The position numbers and the translations under genes were made by a program. 64,000 nucleotides of DNA from NCBI GenBank assembly GCA_035943635.1, contig DASZBX010000143.1, positions 36,858-100,857 on the forward strand. The letters run 5' to 3'. This DNA is from DASZBX01 sp035943635 (GTDB taxonomy: Bacteria > Actinomycetota > Actinomycetes > Streptomycetales > Catenulisporaceae). The notes beneath the pieces were generated by a model. The model was not told the DNA's origin. It saw only the letters and a program-made list of their open reading frames with translations, and made no database searches. Each line of letters opens with the position of its first letter. Within the stretch, counting starts at the first letter, position 1. Shown here one piece after another: positions 55,418-63,998 of this stretch.

Positions 55418-56542
55418 TCAGTTCTCTGTCGACGCGTACTGCGTCGGCGGGGTGTCGTTGGCCATCGCCGGTTCGAGCGCGGGGGCGACGTCGGCCGGGC
55501 CCAGTTCGGGAATCGGATTCTGCCGCGTGCGCCGGCGCGATCCGGCCCCCTGGCCCTCGGGGGCCACCGGGCCGGGCGGGGTGAACACCGCGTTGGTGGA
55601 CTGGCGCAGCCACTCCAGGGCCGCCTTCGCCTGGTCGTTGACCTGCCAGCGCTCGATCGCACCGTTCTCCATCAGCTTGTTGACGAAGTCGATGGTCAAC
55701 CGCTGCCCGGACATCTCCTGCTCGCGGATCATCTGGGCGACCGACGCCAGGTCGTTCGGGTTCTGGGCGATCTGCAGCACGGCCCGGTCGATGTCGCCGG
55801 AGCTGAACGCGTCCCGGTAGAACGTCATCCGACCGGCCATCACCTCCTGGTTGTTCTGCTCCTGCAGGACACGCAGTTCCTGCTTGAGCCGCTCGGTCTC
55901 GATCTGGTGCTTCAGATTGCGCATCTCGTCGGACTGGGCCAGCCTGGACTGGTCCGGCTGCACCGAGACCGTCGTACGGGTCCACAGGCCGTACTCGCGG
56001 CCGATGTGGCCCGTCGAGGCGTTCTGCTGCATGGCGTGGCTCAGCTGGGCCAGGTCGTTGAAGTCCAGCGCCTCACCGACCAGGGTCTCGTTGATGGCGC
56101 GTTCCGCGGCGGAGGACTGGTCCACCTGGAACTGCCGGGCGATCCGGCGCATGGCGTCGAGCACCGCCGGCTGCACCAGCATCCGGACGTCGCGCAACTG
56201 GCTGCGCACGACCAACGACGGATCGAGCACCCGCCACTCGACCGCGGCCTCGGCCTTGAAGGAGAAGGTGTCTCCGGCGCCGGGCAGTTCCGCGGGGAAG
56301 CGCAGGTACCGGACGCCGAGGTCGACGTCGTAGACCGTCTTCGGCTTGCCCTTGATCAGCCCGCTGCGGCTTGTGTGCTGCCAGACGACCTCGTTCTTCC
56401 GGTCATGCGGCCACACCGTGCGGTGCTCGCCCTTCGCGGTGACCAGCACGTGCGCTATGTGCGCGGTGACCGGCTCGGACTTGCGCCCCAGGTACTCGCG
56501 TTGACCGAGGATGGGGCTGAACTCGTTGTGCTGTGTGTTCAC
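55418..56542 (-). CDS. SPFH/band-7-like protein, 374 aa
   Basis: A soluble protein with an SPFH-like domain (about residues 30-200: VDLGVRYLRFP, AAVEWRVLDPS, VDQSSAAERAINETL, YGLWTRTTVSVQPD). A long coiled coil follows (about 205-250), then a conserved helical tail with a Pro-rich end. No membrane segment was seen. SPFH proteins form large rings and often mark defence or stress operons. GTG 56542 with GGAAGG was preferred over an upstream TTG; it starts 5 bases after the NTPase stop. Last gene of the cyclase-effector operon. Confidence 0.7.
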   Translation of the reverse strand: MNTQHNEFSPILGQREYLGRKSEPVTAHIAHVLVTAKGEHRTVWPHDRKNEVVWQHTSRSGLIKGKPKTVYDVDLGVRYLRFPAELPGAGDTFSFKAEAAVEWRVLDPSLVVRSQLRDVRMLVQPAVLDAMRRIARQFQVDQSSAAERAINETLVGEALDFNDLAQLSHAMQQNASTGHIGREYGLWTRTTVSVQPDQSRLAQSDEMRNLKHQIETERLKQELRVLQEQNNQEVMAGRMTFYRDAFSSGDIDRAVLQIAQNPNDLASVAQMIREQEMSGQRLTIDFVNKLMENGAIERWQVNDQAKAALEWLRQSTNAVFTPPGPVAPEGQGAGSRRRTRQNPIPELGPADVAPALEPAMANDTPPTQYASTEN

Positions 56543-56546
56543 ACTT

Positions 56547-58799
56547 TCACCTTCCAATCTCTACGGTGTCGTTCAGGAACGCCCGGCCGAGCAGGACCGC
56601 GGTCTGGATGGGCCGGACGATGCCGGGGTCGAGCGGATCGTCCGGGTCGGTGGCCAGCACGTCGACCAGGTCGAGCAGCCGAGCCTGGTCGTCCTCGTCG
56701 TCGATCAGCAGGACCAGGAATCGGGTGAGCGGGGTGAGCAGGGTGGACGACCGCTCGGCGGCCCGGATCCACTCCCCGAGCTCGTCGCGCATCACGTCCG
56801 CGGCCAGCGCGGAGGACAGCACCTGCCAGACGCACTCGGCCAGCAGGGCGCCGAACCGGCGGTCGAACTGCGCCATGGCCACCATCAACGGCCAGTCCTC
56901 GAACCGGGCCTGAGCCAGCTGCGCCTTGGCGCCTCCGGACAACGGGAGGTCGGCGATGTTCGGCACCTGGCGCACCCGCAGGTCCGCGATCCGCAGGACG
57001 GTCAGCAGGCCCAGCCAGTGCTCGTCCAGGCGGGCGTCGCCGATCCACGTCTCCGTGGCGGCGAGCACCTCGTCGCACCGGCCGCGGGCGAACAGCTCGG
57101 CGACGCAGTCGCTGGCGATGGACACGAGTTCACCGTCCTTCCAGACGCCGATCCGCTGCAGGTCGCGCAGGGCGGTGGTGACGTTGCGGGTGCCGGCGTC
57201 GTAGCCGAGCACGGCCGCGGCGGTCCACTTCAACGTGTCCACGTCGCTGCGCGCCCACGCTTTGACCAGCCCGGCGACCGCTGCCTGGACAGCCGGCTCG
57301 CGCGCCGCCTGGTCGAGCGCGGTCGCGGCCACCAGCCGCTGTTTGGCCGACTCGGACGCGGCCCAGGCGCCGATCGCCTCGTGTTGCAGATAGGCGAAGT
57401 CCCAGCCGGTCAGCAGGCCGATCGCCAGCGCGGCCCGCATCCAGATGTCCGGGCGCGGGTCCTGGCTCAGGTCCTGCAGCCAGCGCAGGATCGGCCGGCG
57501 CAGGTTCGGCCGGCCGATCCAGGCCCGGGCCAGCAGCCGCACGGCGAGCCGGTCGTCCTGGAAGCTGAGCAGCCGGGCCGGCACCGTGGCGTCGGCGAAG
57601 GTGACCGCGCCCTCCCGCAGCCGGGCCCGGGAGGCGGCCAGCCGGCCGTCGTCGAGCGGGCGGAACACCGTGCGCCCCGGTGCCAGCCGCGGGTTGGCGG
57701 TGGTGAACAGCTCCCAGGCCAGCCGCTCGCCCGCCTCGCAGACCAGGTCGGCCGGGGAGTCGTTGAACACGGCCAGGGCCAGGCGCAACGCGAAGGTCTC
57801 GACCTGCTCCCGGTGCCGCTGCAGGTCCACGCCCTGCGGCAGCTGGGCCAGCCAGCCCGCGATGTGCCGGTCCAGCAGCTCGCCGCCGGCCTGCAGCGCG
57901 ACCGCCCGGTCGAGCGCGCCGGAGGCCACCCGCAGGACCAGTTCGGCCAGCCAGACCTCGTCGGCCGGGCCGGACATGGTCCCGAGCAGCGCCAGCAGCT
58001 CCGGGTCTTCCCGGGCCGCGGCCAGGACCGCGGCCGCCTCGGGCCCGGTGAACTCGGGCAGGCCGGCCGCCGCCTCGAACCGGCGTTTGAGGATCGCCAT
58101 CGGCGCGGGCGCGGCGTGCTCCCGGACGTAGTCGCCGACGGCGCGCACGGGGGTGTCGGCCGGCATGACCAGAATGCAGAACGACTTCGATTCGCCCAGG
58201 CGCGCGGCGAACACGTCGAGCTCGACCTCGGAGTGCCGGACGCCGCCGGCCGGCAGTTCGCACAGGTAGCCGTGCTTCGGCGCGAGGTCCACCGAGGCCA
58301 GCTCGCCGAGCCCGGCGGCCACCTCGAACCGGCTGACGTTCCCGGCGGCGAACTCGCTGAGCAGCTTCAGGCCGGTGGTGGTCCGCCCGCTGCCGCCGGG
58401 GCCGCCGAGCACCACGAGCTGCCGCTCACGCAGGGTACTGCGAAGCTCGGCGTCCGCGGGGGCGGGGACGTACCAGGTGTCGATCTCGGTCAGCAGTTCG
58501 GCTCGGACGACCCCGGCGGCCACGGTCTTGGACTGGCCGGCGCCGCCGTGGATGTGGAAGCCGCCGCTGATGCTCGCGCCGCCGACGATCCCGATCGGGC
58601 CGGCCGCGGTCACGCTGCGCTGGAAGCTCTGGTAGGCCTGGTTGGCGGCGATCGCGTCCGTCTCGCTGCGGGCGTCGCCCAGCGGATCGGAGCGGGCCGC
58701 GTTCAGCCGCGGGTCCGCGCCGCCTTCTTCGCCGCCCCGGCCGGCCGGGTTCTGCGCCTTCTCGGCCGGGGCGCCGGCCGGTGCCTCGCCCTCGTTCAC
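56547..58799 (-). CDS. P-loop NTPase with helical repeats (STAND-like), 750 aa
   Basis: GTG 58799 overlaps the cyclase stop as GTGA. The N-terminal 60 residues carry GIVGGASISGGFHIHGG, a pattern echoed in the cyclase C-terminus. Walker A VLGGPGGSGRTTT (about residue 121) starts an NTPase region; the remaining 500 residues are helical repeats (many AWIGR, ARDLQR-type HEAT/TPR-like motifs). This resembles STAND or related conflict NTPases that sense a partner and oligomerise. No Walker B was pinned down. Product of the same operon as the cyclase and membrane effector. Confidence 0.7.
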   Translation of the reverse strand: MNEGEAPAGAPAEKAQNPAGRGGEEGGADPRLNAARSDPLGDARSETDAIAANQAYQSFQRSVTAAGPIGIVGGASISGGFHIHGGAGQSKTVAAGVVRAELLTEIDTWYVPAPADAELRSTLRERQLVVLGGPGGSGRTTTGLKLLSEFAAGNVSRFEVAAGLGELASVDLAPKHGYLCELPAGGVRHSEVELDVFAARLGESKSFCILVMPADTPVRAVGDYVREHAAPAPMAILKRRFEAAAGLPEFTGPEAAAVLAAAREDPELLALLGTMSGPADEVWLAELVLRVASGALDRAVALQAGGELLDRHIAGWLAQLPQGVDLQRHREQVETFALRLALAVFNDSPADLVCEAGERLAWELFTTANPRLAPGRTVFRPLDDGRLAASRARLREGAVTFADATVPARLLSFQDDRLAVRLLARAWIGRPNLRRPILRWLQDLSQDPRPDIWMRAALAIGLLTGWDFAYLQHEAIGAWAASESAKQRLVAATALDQAAREPAVQAAVAGLVKAWARSDVDTLKWTAAAVLGYDAGTRNVTTALRDLQRIGVWKDGELVSIASDCVAELFARGRCDEVLAATETWIGDARLDEHWLGLLTVLRIADLRVRQVPNIADLPLSGGAKAQLAQARFEDWPLMVAMAQFDRRFGALLAECVWQVLSSALAADVMRDELGEWIRAAERSSTLLTPLTRFLVLLIDDEDDQARLLDLVDVLATDPDDPLDPGIVRPIQTAVLLGRAFLNDTVEIGR

Positions 58800-59542
58800 C
58801 GGGCACCGCCGGCCGGGCCGTTCATCGTGAACGGACCGTTGATCGTGGCCGTGCCGAGGACGCCCACGCTGCCGTTCACGGCGACGCCCGCCGGGTGGTG
58901 CGCGTCCGGCGGGGCCGGCGCCGGCACGTCCGGTCCGGCGCCGTCTCGGGCTGCGGACACCAGCGGCGGCCGCTTCCACCCGGGTATGCGCACCCAGGCC
59001 GAGGCAGTGGTCTCCTTCACCGTGGCCACGACCGGTGCGTAGTCGGCCGGGAACACGACGGGGTCGGCGCGCCAAACTGCCTGCTGGTAGACGACGTCCG
59101 ACACGATGACGCCGAGCGAGGCGGAAGGCGTCGCCTCCATGGTCCGCTTGAGGATCGGGGCTTCCACCAGCCGGCACACATGGTCCAGGTCGGCGCCGAC
59201 GTATCCGTCGGGGCCGCTGTGCACGTCTCCGGCGTGAACGGACAGGCGGGTCTGGAAGCGCTCGGTGGAACGCTCGTAGCTTCGCTGCAGCTCGTCGTGG
59301 AAGGCGGTGAGGCAGGGGCCCAGCACCCGCTGCTTGGACACCGTGGCGTCGATCAGGACGATCGCGCCGTCCCCGGTGTCCAGGAAGGCCGAGGCCTCGT
59401 CCGGGATCGACGCGGCCTTCAGAGCCGTCCTGAGCCCGTCCCGCAGCAGGCGGCGGGCCAGGATCTTCGTCGCGGTGTCCAGCCCGGTCGAGCCTTGGAC
59501 GTCGTAACTGAGGATGATGCGATGAAAGGTCTCCACAACCAT
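58796..59542 (-). CDS. Class III nucleotidyl cyclase homologue (Pycsar-type), 248 aa
   Basis: Metal-binding Asp 14 in YDVQGST and Asp 58 in LDTGDGAIVL, VHAGDV (about residue 101), and an Arg in DHVCRLVEAP mark the cyclase fold. The Asn that normally precedes the catalytic Arg is replaced by Asp. A flexible Pro-rich stretch and a C-terminal tag with GVLGTATINGPFTMNG end the protein. Pycsar cyclases make cCMP or cUMP to activate effectors; the neighbouring DUF5706-type protein fits. Nucleotide preference cannot be read here. GAGGAG lies 8 bases before ATG 59542. Confidence 0.75.
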   Translation of the reverse strand: MVVETFHRIILSYDVQGSTGLDTATKILARRLLRDGLRTALKAASIPDEASAFLDTGDGAIVLIDATVSKQRVLGPCLTAFHDELQRSYERSTERFQTRLSVHAGDVHSGPDGYVGADLDHVCRLVEAPILKRTMEATPSASLGVIVSDVVYQQAVWRADPVVFPADYAPVVATVKETTASAWVRIPGWKRPPLVSAARDGAGPDVPAPAPPDAHHPAGVAVNGSVGVLGTATINGPFTMNGPAGGAR

Positions 59543-59586
59543 GGGTCGACTCCTCCTCGGGAGTTGATGAGGTCTTTGCCGCGCGG

Positions 59587-60129
59587 TCAGAGAACGAACT
59601 GGCTGAGTGTTCCGAGCAGGCCGAGCAGGGCGCCGAGGCAGAGCAGGCCCATGCCGAGCCGGATCATCCGGTATTTGGCGACGGCGATCCGGCTCAGCAC
59701 GTGCCCCTGGGTGAGCAGCCAGACTTCGAGATCGGCGGAGGTGCGCTCGGCCAGCGCGCGCACCCGGTCGAGATCGAAGTCGGGCGGGAAGTCACGGAAG
59801 GACGCGAGCCGGCCGGCCCCGCCGCTCGTGCGCAGCCGGGGCAGCACCGCGGCGGCCAGGGCGAAGATCCCGGCCAGCCAGCCGAGCGCGGCGGCATAGC
59901 CGAGCGCGTCGGTGGCCGGCGCCGGGGCCGGGCAGCCGGAGCGGAGCCCGGACATCGTCCCCGTGGTGATCGCGAGGATTGCGGTGGCCGCGGCCCCGAG
60001 CGCGGTCGCCTTGGAGTCGGCCCGGTCGATGGCGCGTTCGGCTTCGTCGACCAGGTACTTCGGCACCACCGGGAGCGGCGGCTGCCGCCCGGCGCGGGGC
60101 GGGAGCGCGGGTGCGGTGAGTCTTTTCAA
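59587..60129 (-). CDS. Pycsar effector-like (DUF5706) membrane protein, 180 aa
   Basis: The segment ERAIDRADSKATAL at the N-terminus (about residues 30-45) is the signature of the DUF5706/PycTM group. Three membrane helices follow (about 46-66, 77-98 and 158-178) with a soluble loop (about 105-155). These effectors sense cyclic pyrimidine nucleotides and damage the membrane. GGAGGG lies 5 bases before TTG 60129. It sits between the CRP-type gene and the cyclase. Confidence 0.75.
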   Translation of the reverse strand: MKRLTAPALPPRAGRQPPLPVVPKYLVDEAERAIDRADSKATALGAAATAILAITTGTMSGLRSGCPAPAPATDALGYAAALGWLAGIFALAAAVLPRLRTSGGAGRLASFRDFPPDFDLDRVRALAERTSADLEVWLLTQGHVLSRIAVAKYRMIRLGMGLLCLGALLGLLGTLSQFVL

Positions 60130-60239
60130 CGTCCCTCCTCATGGCTCGCGGCCGAAGGCCCGCGGCCGGGTCGCCGCGGCCCGGATCGGACCGACACGTC
60201 GATCCTGCGCGTCCGCGGCGCCGGCCGCAGTAGTACTTT

Positions 60240-60899
60240 TCACAGTTCGGCGATCGCGGTCAGCGCCGCCCGGTCGATGATCCGGATCTGCCGGTCGTTC
60301 GTGCTCAGCACGTTGCGTACGCGCAGGCTGGCCAGCGCTTTCGCGGCGGACTCGCGGGTCGCGCCGATCGCCGTGGCCAGTTCGTGCTGGGTGAGCCGGC
60401 CGGCCACCTCGGCCCGGTCCCGGGCCTCGTCCAGATTCAGCAGCAGCCGGGCCAGGCGTTGGAGCACAGGCAATGTGGCCAGGTCCTGGCGCTGGTCGTC
60501 CGATGCCCGCAGCCGCAGGGACATGCTTTGCAGCACGGCCGTATTCGCCTGCGGGAAGTTCTGCAGGAACCTGCGGAAGGCGAGGCCGCTGATCACGCAC
60601 GCCTCGATCGGGGTCAGTGCGCCGACCGTCGCGCTGCGCGGCCTGCCGTCCAGCGCCGCGAGTTCCCCGACCAGGTCCTCCGGGCCGCAGAGCCCGAAGA
60701 TCAGGGACCGGCCGTTGACCGCCTCCACCCGGATGGCGGCCCACCCGGCTGTGATCGCCACGACGAAGTCCTCCAGCGCCCCCTGCTGCATGAGCGCCTG
60801 TCCGGGGTCGTACCGGCGGGGCTTGCCGGCGGCCAGGAAAGCAGTGCGGTCAGCTGGTCGCAGGACGGACAGAAGTGGTTCCTGGGTGAAGACTCCCAT
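60240..60899 (-). CDS. CRP/FNR-family regulator with cNMP-binding domain, 219 aa
   Basis: The N-terminal cyclic-nucleotide-binding fold (about residues 10-110; GEL(x)A with RSATVGALTP at the phosphate-binding cassette) and a C-terminal winged HTH (TQHELATAIGATRESAAKALASLR, about 165-190) are clear. GAGAAGG precedes ATG 60899. It starts the leftward operon of the Pycsar-like genes; an IR lies about 92 bases upstream. It may sense the same nucleotide made by the cyclase and regulate the locus. Confidence 0.83.
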   Translation of the reverse strand: MGVFTQEPLLSVLRPADRTAFLAAGKPRRYDPGQALMQQGALEDFVVAITAGWAAIRVEAVNGRSLIFGLCGPEDLVGELAALDGRPRSATVGALTPIEACVISGLAFRRFLQNFPQANTAVLQSMSLRLRASDDQRQDLATLPVLQRLARLLLNLDEARDRAEVAGRLTQHELATAIGATRESAAKALASLRVRNVLSTNDRQIRIIDRAALTAIAEL

Positions 60900-60990
60900 G
60901 GGCCTTCTCACCTTTCCGGAGAGGAACGACGCCCAGCAGGTCATTCGAGAACATGGGGTTATACCCGCTGGCCAATACGTCCTCGACGTC

Positions 60991-61011
60991 TATCTGATGG
61001 GCCATCATATA
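60991..61011. promoter_or_regulatory. 21-bp inverted repeat upstream of the CRP-type gene
   Basis: TATCTGATGG-G-CCATCATATA (9 of 10 arm positions match) sits 92 bases from the CRP start. TATAAC (60963-60958, minus strand) is a possible -10 box for the operon. The gap 60900-61242 has no gene. Confidence 0.45.
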
Positions 61012-61242
61012 GGCTCCGGGGCTGCACTGCGGGGGATTGAGAGAACTGCCGGAAACAGGCCTGGACCAGGAAGAGCGGTAATGGGCGGGATTCTTGTAGA
61101 CTATTGCGGTATCGCCCCGGGAATGCCATGAAGATCTTTTGGCTGAGGGGGCGGTATTTCCCGTAAGTGCGGCCGGCGCGGGTAATAGATGAACTTAACG
61201 GATATAGTCTGCAAACTAGCGATTCGTGAATGTTGCCGTCGT

Positions 61243-61617
61243 CTAATGCGGTGAGGCGGACGGCTTCGCAGCTAGCCGGACATACTGCGCCGCCACATCC
61301 GCAGCCAGCCGGGCCGGCCCGCAGCGCTCGGCCAGAAGCGCGGCGCGGTCCAGCCGGCCGGGCACGGCGGCGGGCCGGTCCGCGTCCAGGGCCAGGGCGG
61401 CCGCCGCGACCAGGGTGCGGCCCGGCTCGATCCGGTCGCCGCTCTCGGCGAAGTCGTCGATGGCGTCCTGCGCGCTGGCCAGGGCCCGGTCGAAGTCCGC
61501 GCGGCCGGCGTGGGCGAGCATGCGGGCGCGCAGTAAACCACGCAGTACACCGGGATGTTGCAACTCGTCTGGTAGTGCAAGCCGTGGCATCACGGCACTG
61601 CACCCGTCTATCGCCAA
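61243..61617 (-). pseudogene. Fragment of a helical-repeat (LuxR/STAND-like) protein
   Basis: High third-position GC and a helical pattern with TPR-like spacing (ALASAQDAIDDFAESGD, LLAERCGPARLAADVAAQY) suggest the C-terminal part of a larger ATPase-regulator. No start with a ribosome-binding site and no N-terminal domain are present, so it is probably a remnant. Function unknown. Confidence 0.4.
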
Positions 61618-61747
61618 GTTGCATCCAGGGAAACCATCAAATCCTCCCCAACGAGACTTGGCTGGGCAGGATTTCGCGCACTGCGCGCCTGCCGCGCAAG
61701 AGTTTCTCTTGAGATACTATCTCTTCCGCGCCTATCGGAGGTTCCGA

Positions 61748-62136
61748 ATGGTCGACTTCGTGGGCAGGCGGCGCGAACTCGCCGTACTCAGCCGCACGCT
61801 TGCCGCCGTGGATGCGGCGAAGCACTCGGCCCGGCGCATGGCATTCCTGCGGCTCCCGCAGTAGGCGCCTACTGGACCCGCAGTAACGACGTCGAGCTCG
61901 ACATCGTCGGCGCCGATCGCGAACCGATCGCCAAAGAGCTGCTCTTCCTCGGATCCATCAAGTGGCTTGAGAACTCACCATTCGACAACCATGATCTAGT
62001 CGCGCTTCAGCACCACCGCGATCGCCTCACCGGCAGCCCGATCCCGCTGGTCGCGGTGACCCGATCAGGCGCCTCCACTGACCGCCTGGACGCGGTATTC
62101 GAACCGGACGAACTCCTCGAGCCCTGGCTCAGTTGA
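61748..62136 (+). pseudogene. DUF234-type ATPase copy with the middle deleted
   Basis: The first 34 residues (MVDFVGRRRELAVLSRTLAA) match the start of the intact ATPase at 62423, and from about 61864 a second frame matches its end (GAYWTRSNDVELDIVGADREP, IKWLE, LVAVTRSGAS) to TGA 62136. About 300 residues between are missing and the join is out of frame. It is a decayed relative of the next gene. Confidence 0.75.
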
Positions 62137-62167
62137 CTGACAGTGCATAGCGCGTCCATGCATGCTC

Positions 62168-62200
62168 AAGGGACGCCAGCCTGGGCTGGCGTCCCTTTTT
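62168..62200 (+). terminator. Intrinsic terminator after the deleted ATPase copy
   Basis: GGGACGCCAGC (62170-62180) pairs with GCTGGCGTCCC (62185-62195) around CTGG, followed by a run of T (62196-62200). A textbook rho-independent terminator, retained although the gene upstream is broken. Confidence 0.85.
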
Positions 62201-62422
62201 AGTAGAAGGCGTATATCGGATGTCGTAAGACAGTTCTAACGGCCACTCTGAGGGCGACGAGGGCGACGAACGGGGAACGCGGTCACGTTTCCGAGTCGTG
62301 CTTGTGCCCCTGAAGCTGCGGCCACCGGGAGTCCGGGCCAGATTGCGACCAGGGAGCGTAGTGCTTCGACTAATGTAAGATTGGATCTACGTTAGATGTA
62401 ATTTACGTAAGGGGCGGTCTCT

Positions 62423-63859
62423 GTGGACTTTAAGGGGAGAGCTGCAGATCTTGCCCTCTTGGGCAAGCAGATGGAGCAGATCGCTGGAGGCGTGGGAGCG
62501 ACCCGCGGCCGAGCGGTCATCGTGACGGGTCGCAGGCGGGTGGGCAAGTCTCGTCTTGTACAGGAGTTCTGCGACCGGGCCGACTTGCCGTACGTGGTCT
62601 TCCAAGCGACCCGGGGGCGCAATCCAGTCGCCGAACGAGCCGACTTCGCCGCAGCGCTTGCGGGATCCGGCTTCCCCGGAGCCGAGGCGGTGGCCGGGTT
62701 GCAGGCCGGGGACTGGAACCAGGCCCTGCGGGCCTTGGCCTTGGCGGTTCCCGACGACACGCCCAGTATCGCCGTCCTCGACGAGGTTCCATGGCTGGTG
62801 GAGCAGGACCGTGAATTCGAAGGAGCGCTCCAGACCGTCTGGGACCGGCACCTGAGCGCCAAGCCCTTGTTGCTCATCCTGGTCGGCAGCGACCTGTCCG
62901 TGATGGAGGCGCTGCAGTCCTATGGCCGTCCCTTCTTCGGGCGTGCGGCGAAGATGACGGTCAATCCGCTTCATCTCGCGGATGTACAGGCGATGACGGG
63001 CTTGGACGCCGCTGCCGCGATCGACGCGTTACTGATCACCGGGGGTTTTCCCGAAGTCGTCCAGGCATGGCGACCGGGGATGGACCTTGCCGGTTACCTG
63101 CGCCAAGAACTGGCCGATCCGCTCTCTGCGCTGTTGATGGCAGGAGAGCTGTCACTGCTCGGCGAGTTCCCCGAGGCATCGCATTCTCGCGCCGTCCTGG
63201 AAGCGGTCGGCAGCGGGGAGCGGACCTTCACCATGATCGCCACTGAGGCGGGCGGGGCGAGTCCGCTTGCTTCCGGAACCCTCTCACCGATCTTGAACAC
63301 GCTGCTGGACAAGCGAGTTGTCGCTACCGACAGCCCGTTGTCGATCAAAGCGGACACCAAGAACAAGCGCTATCGCATTGCCGACCCGTACCTCCGGTTC
63401 TGGCTAGCCTTCCTCCAGCGAGGCATCCCGCTCGTCGAACGCGGCAGAGGCGACATCCTCCTTGAGCGCATCGAACGCTCCTGGCCCAGTTGGCGCGGCC
63501 GCGCCGTCGAACCGGTCATCCGGGAATCCCTGCTAAGGCTCCTCCCGAACGACCGCTGGCCGGATACCGAAGCAATCGGCGGCTGGTGGAACCGGCAGAA
63601 CAATCCCGAAATCGATCTGGTCGGTGCGGACCGCGAACCCGTGGCAAGACGAGTCCACTTCCTGGGCTCGATCAAATGGCTGGAGAGTCAGCCCTTCGGC
63701 CGCCGCGAATACGACAGCCTGGTGAGGGACATGCTTGCTGTACCAGGCGTCGATGAGTCGACCCCCTTGGTCGCCGTATCGCGCTGTGGCGTCGCAGACG
63801 ACCTTCCGCTGGCTGCGCACTGGGGGCCCGAGGATCTCCTTCGTGCCTGGCAGGCATAA
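62423..63859 (+). CDS. DUF234-type AAA ATPase, 478 aa
   Basis: GTG 62423 opens a protein with Walker A GRRRVGKSR (about residue 36), Walker B SIAVLDEVPWL (about residue 114) and a LVGSDLSVME sensor (about residue 153). The C-terminal DUF234 region has PEIDLVGADREP (about 397) with IKWLE, a PD-(D/E)xK-nuclease-like core. The family occurs in bacteria and archaea, often in mobile or defence settings; function not established. Upstream TACGT...ACGTA (62388-62409 region) may be regulatory. The deleted copy and terminator lie just before it. Confidence 0.83.
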   Translation: MDFKGRAADLALLGKQMEQIAGGVGATRGRAVIVTGRRRVGKSRLVQEFCDRADLPYVVFQATRGRNPVAERADFAAALAGSGFPGAEAVAGLQAGDWNQALRALALAVPDDTPSIAVLDEVPWLVEQDREFEGALQTVWDRHLSAKPLLLILVGSDLSVMEALQSYGRPFFGRAAKMTVNPLHLADVQAMTGLDAAAAIDALLITGGFPEVVQAWRPGMDLAGYLRQELADPLSALLMAGELSLLGEFPEASHSRAVLEAVGSGERTFTMIATEAGGASPLASGTLSPILNTLLDKRVVATDSPLSIKADTKNKRYRIADPYLRFWLAFLQRGIPLVERGRGDILLERIERSWPSWRGRAVEPVIRESLLRLLPNDRWPDTEAIGGWWNRQNNPEIDLVGADREPVARRVHFLGSIKWLESQPFGRREYDSLVRDMLAVPGVDESTPLVAVSRCGVADDLPLAAHWGPEDLLRAWQA

Positions 63860-63896
63860 GCGGAACCTGACACGAAAATAATGGTGACGTGCCCGC

Positions 63897-63998
63897 TCAG
63901 GCCGGGATGGTCTCGATCGGGTCGAACCGTACGGTTAGTCCCAGGCGGTTGGCCTCCTGGGTGATTCGGCGCATGGCACGTTCTGGGTCTCTTTTGGC
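63897..63998 (-). CDS. 3' end of an unidentified gene (33 codons visible)
   Basis: An open frame enters from the right edge and stops at TGA 63897-63899. The visible end reads like a helical, charged protein (ERAMRRITQEANRLGLTVRF). No family can be named. Confidence 0.35.
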   Translation of the reverse strand, partial: AKRDPERAMRRITQEANRLGLTVRFDPIETIPA

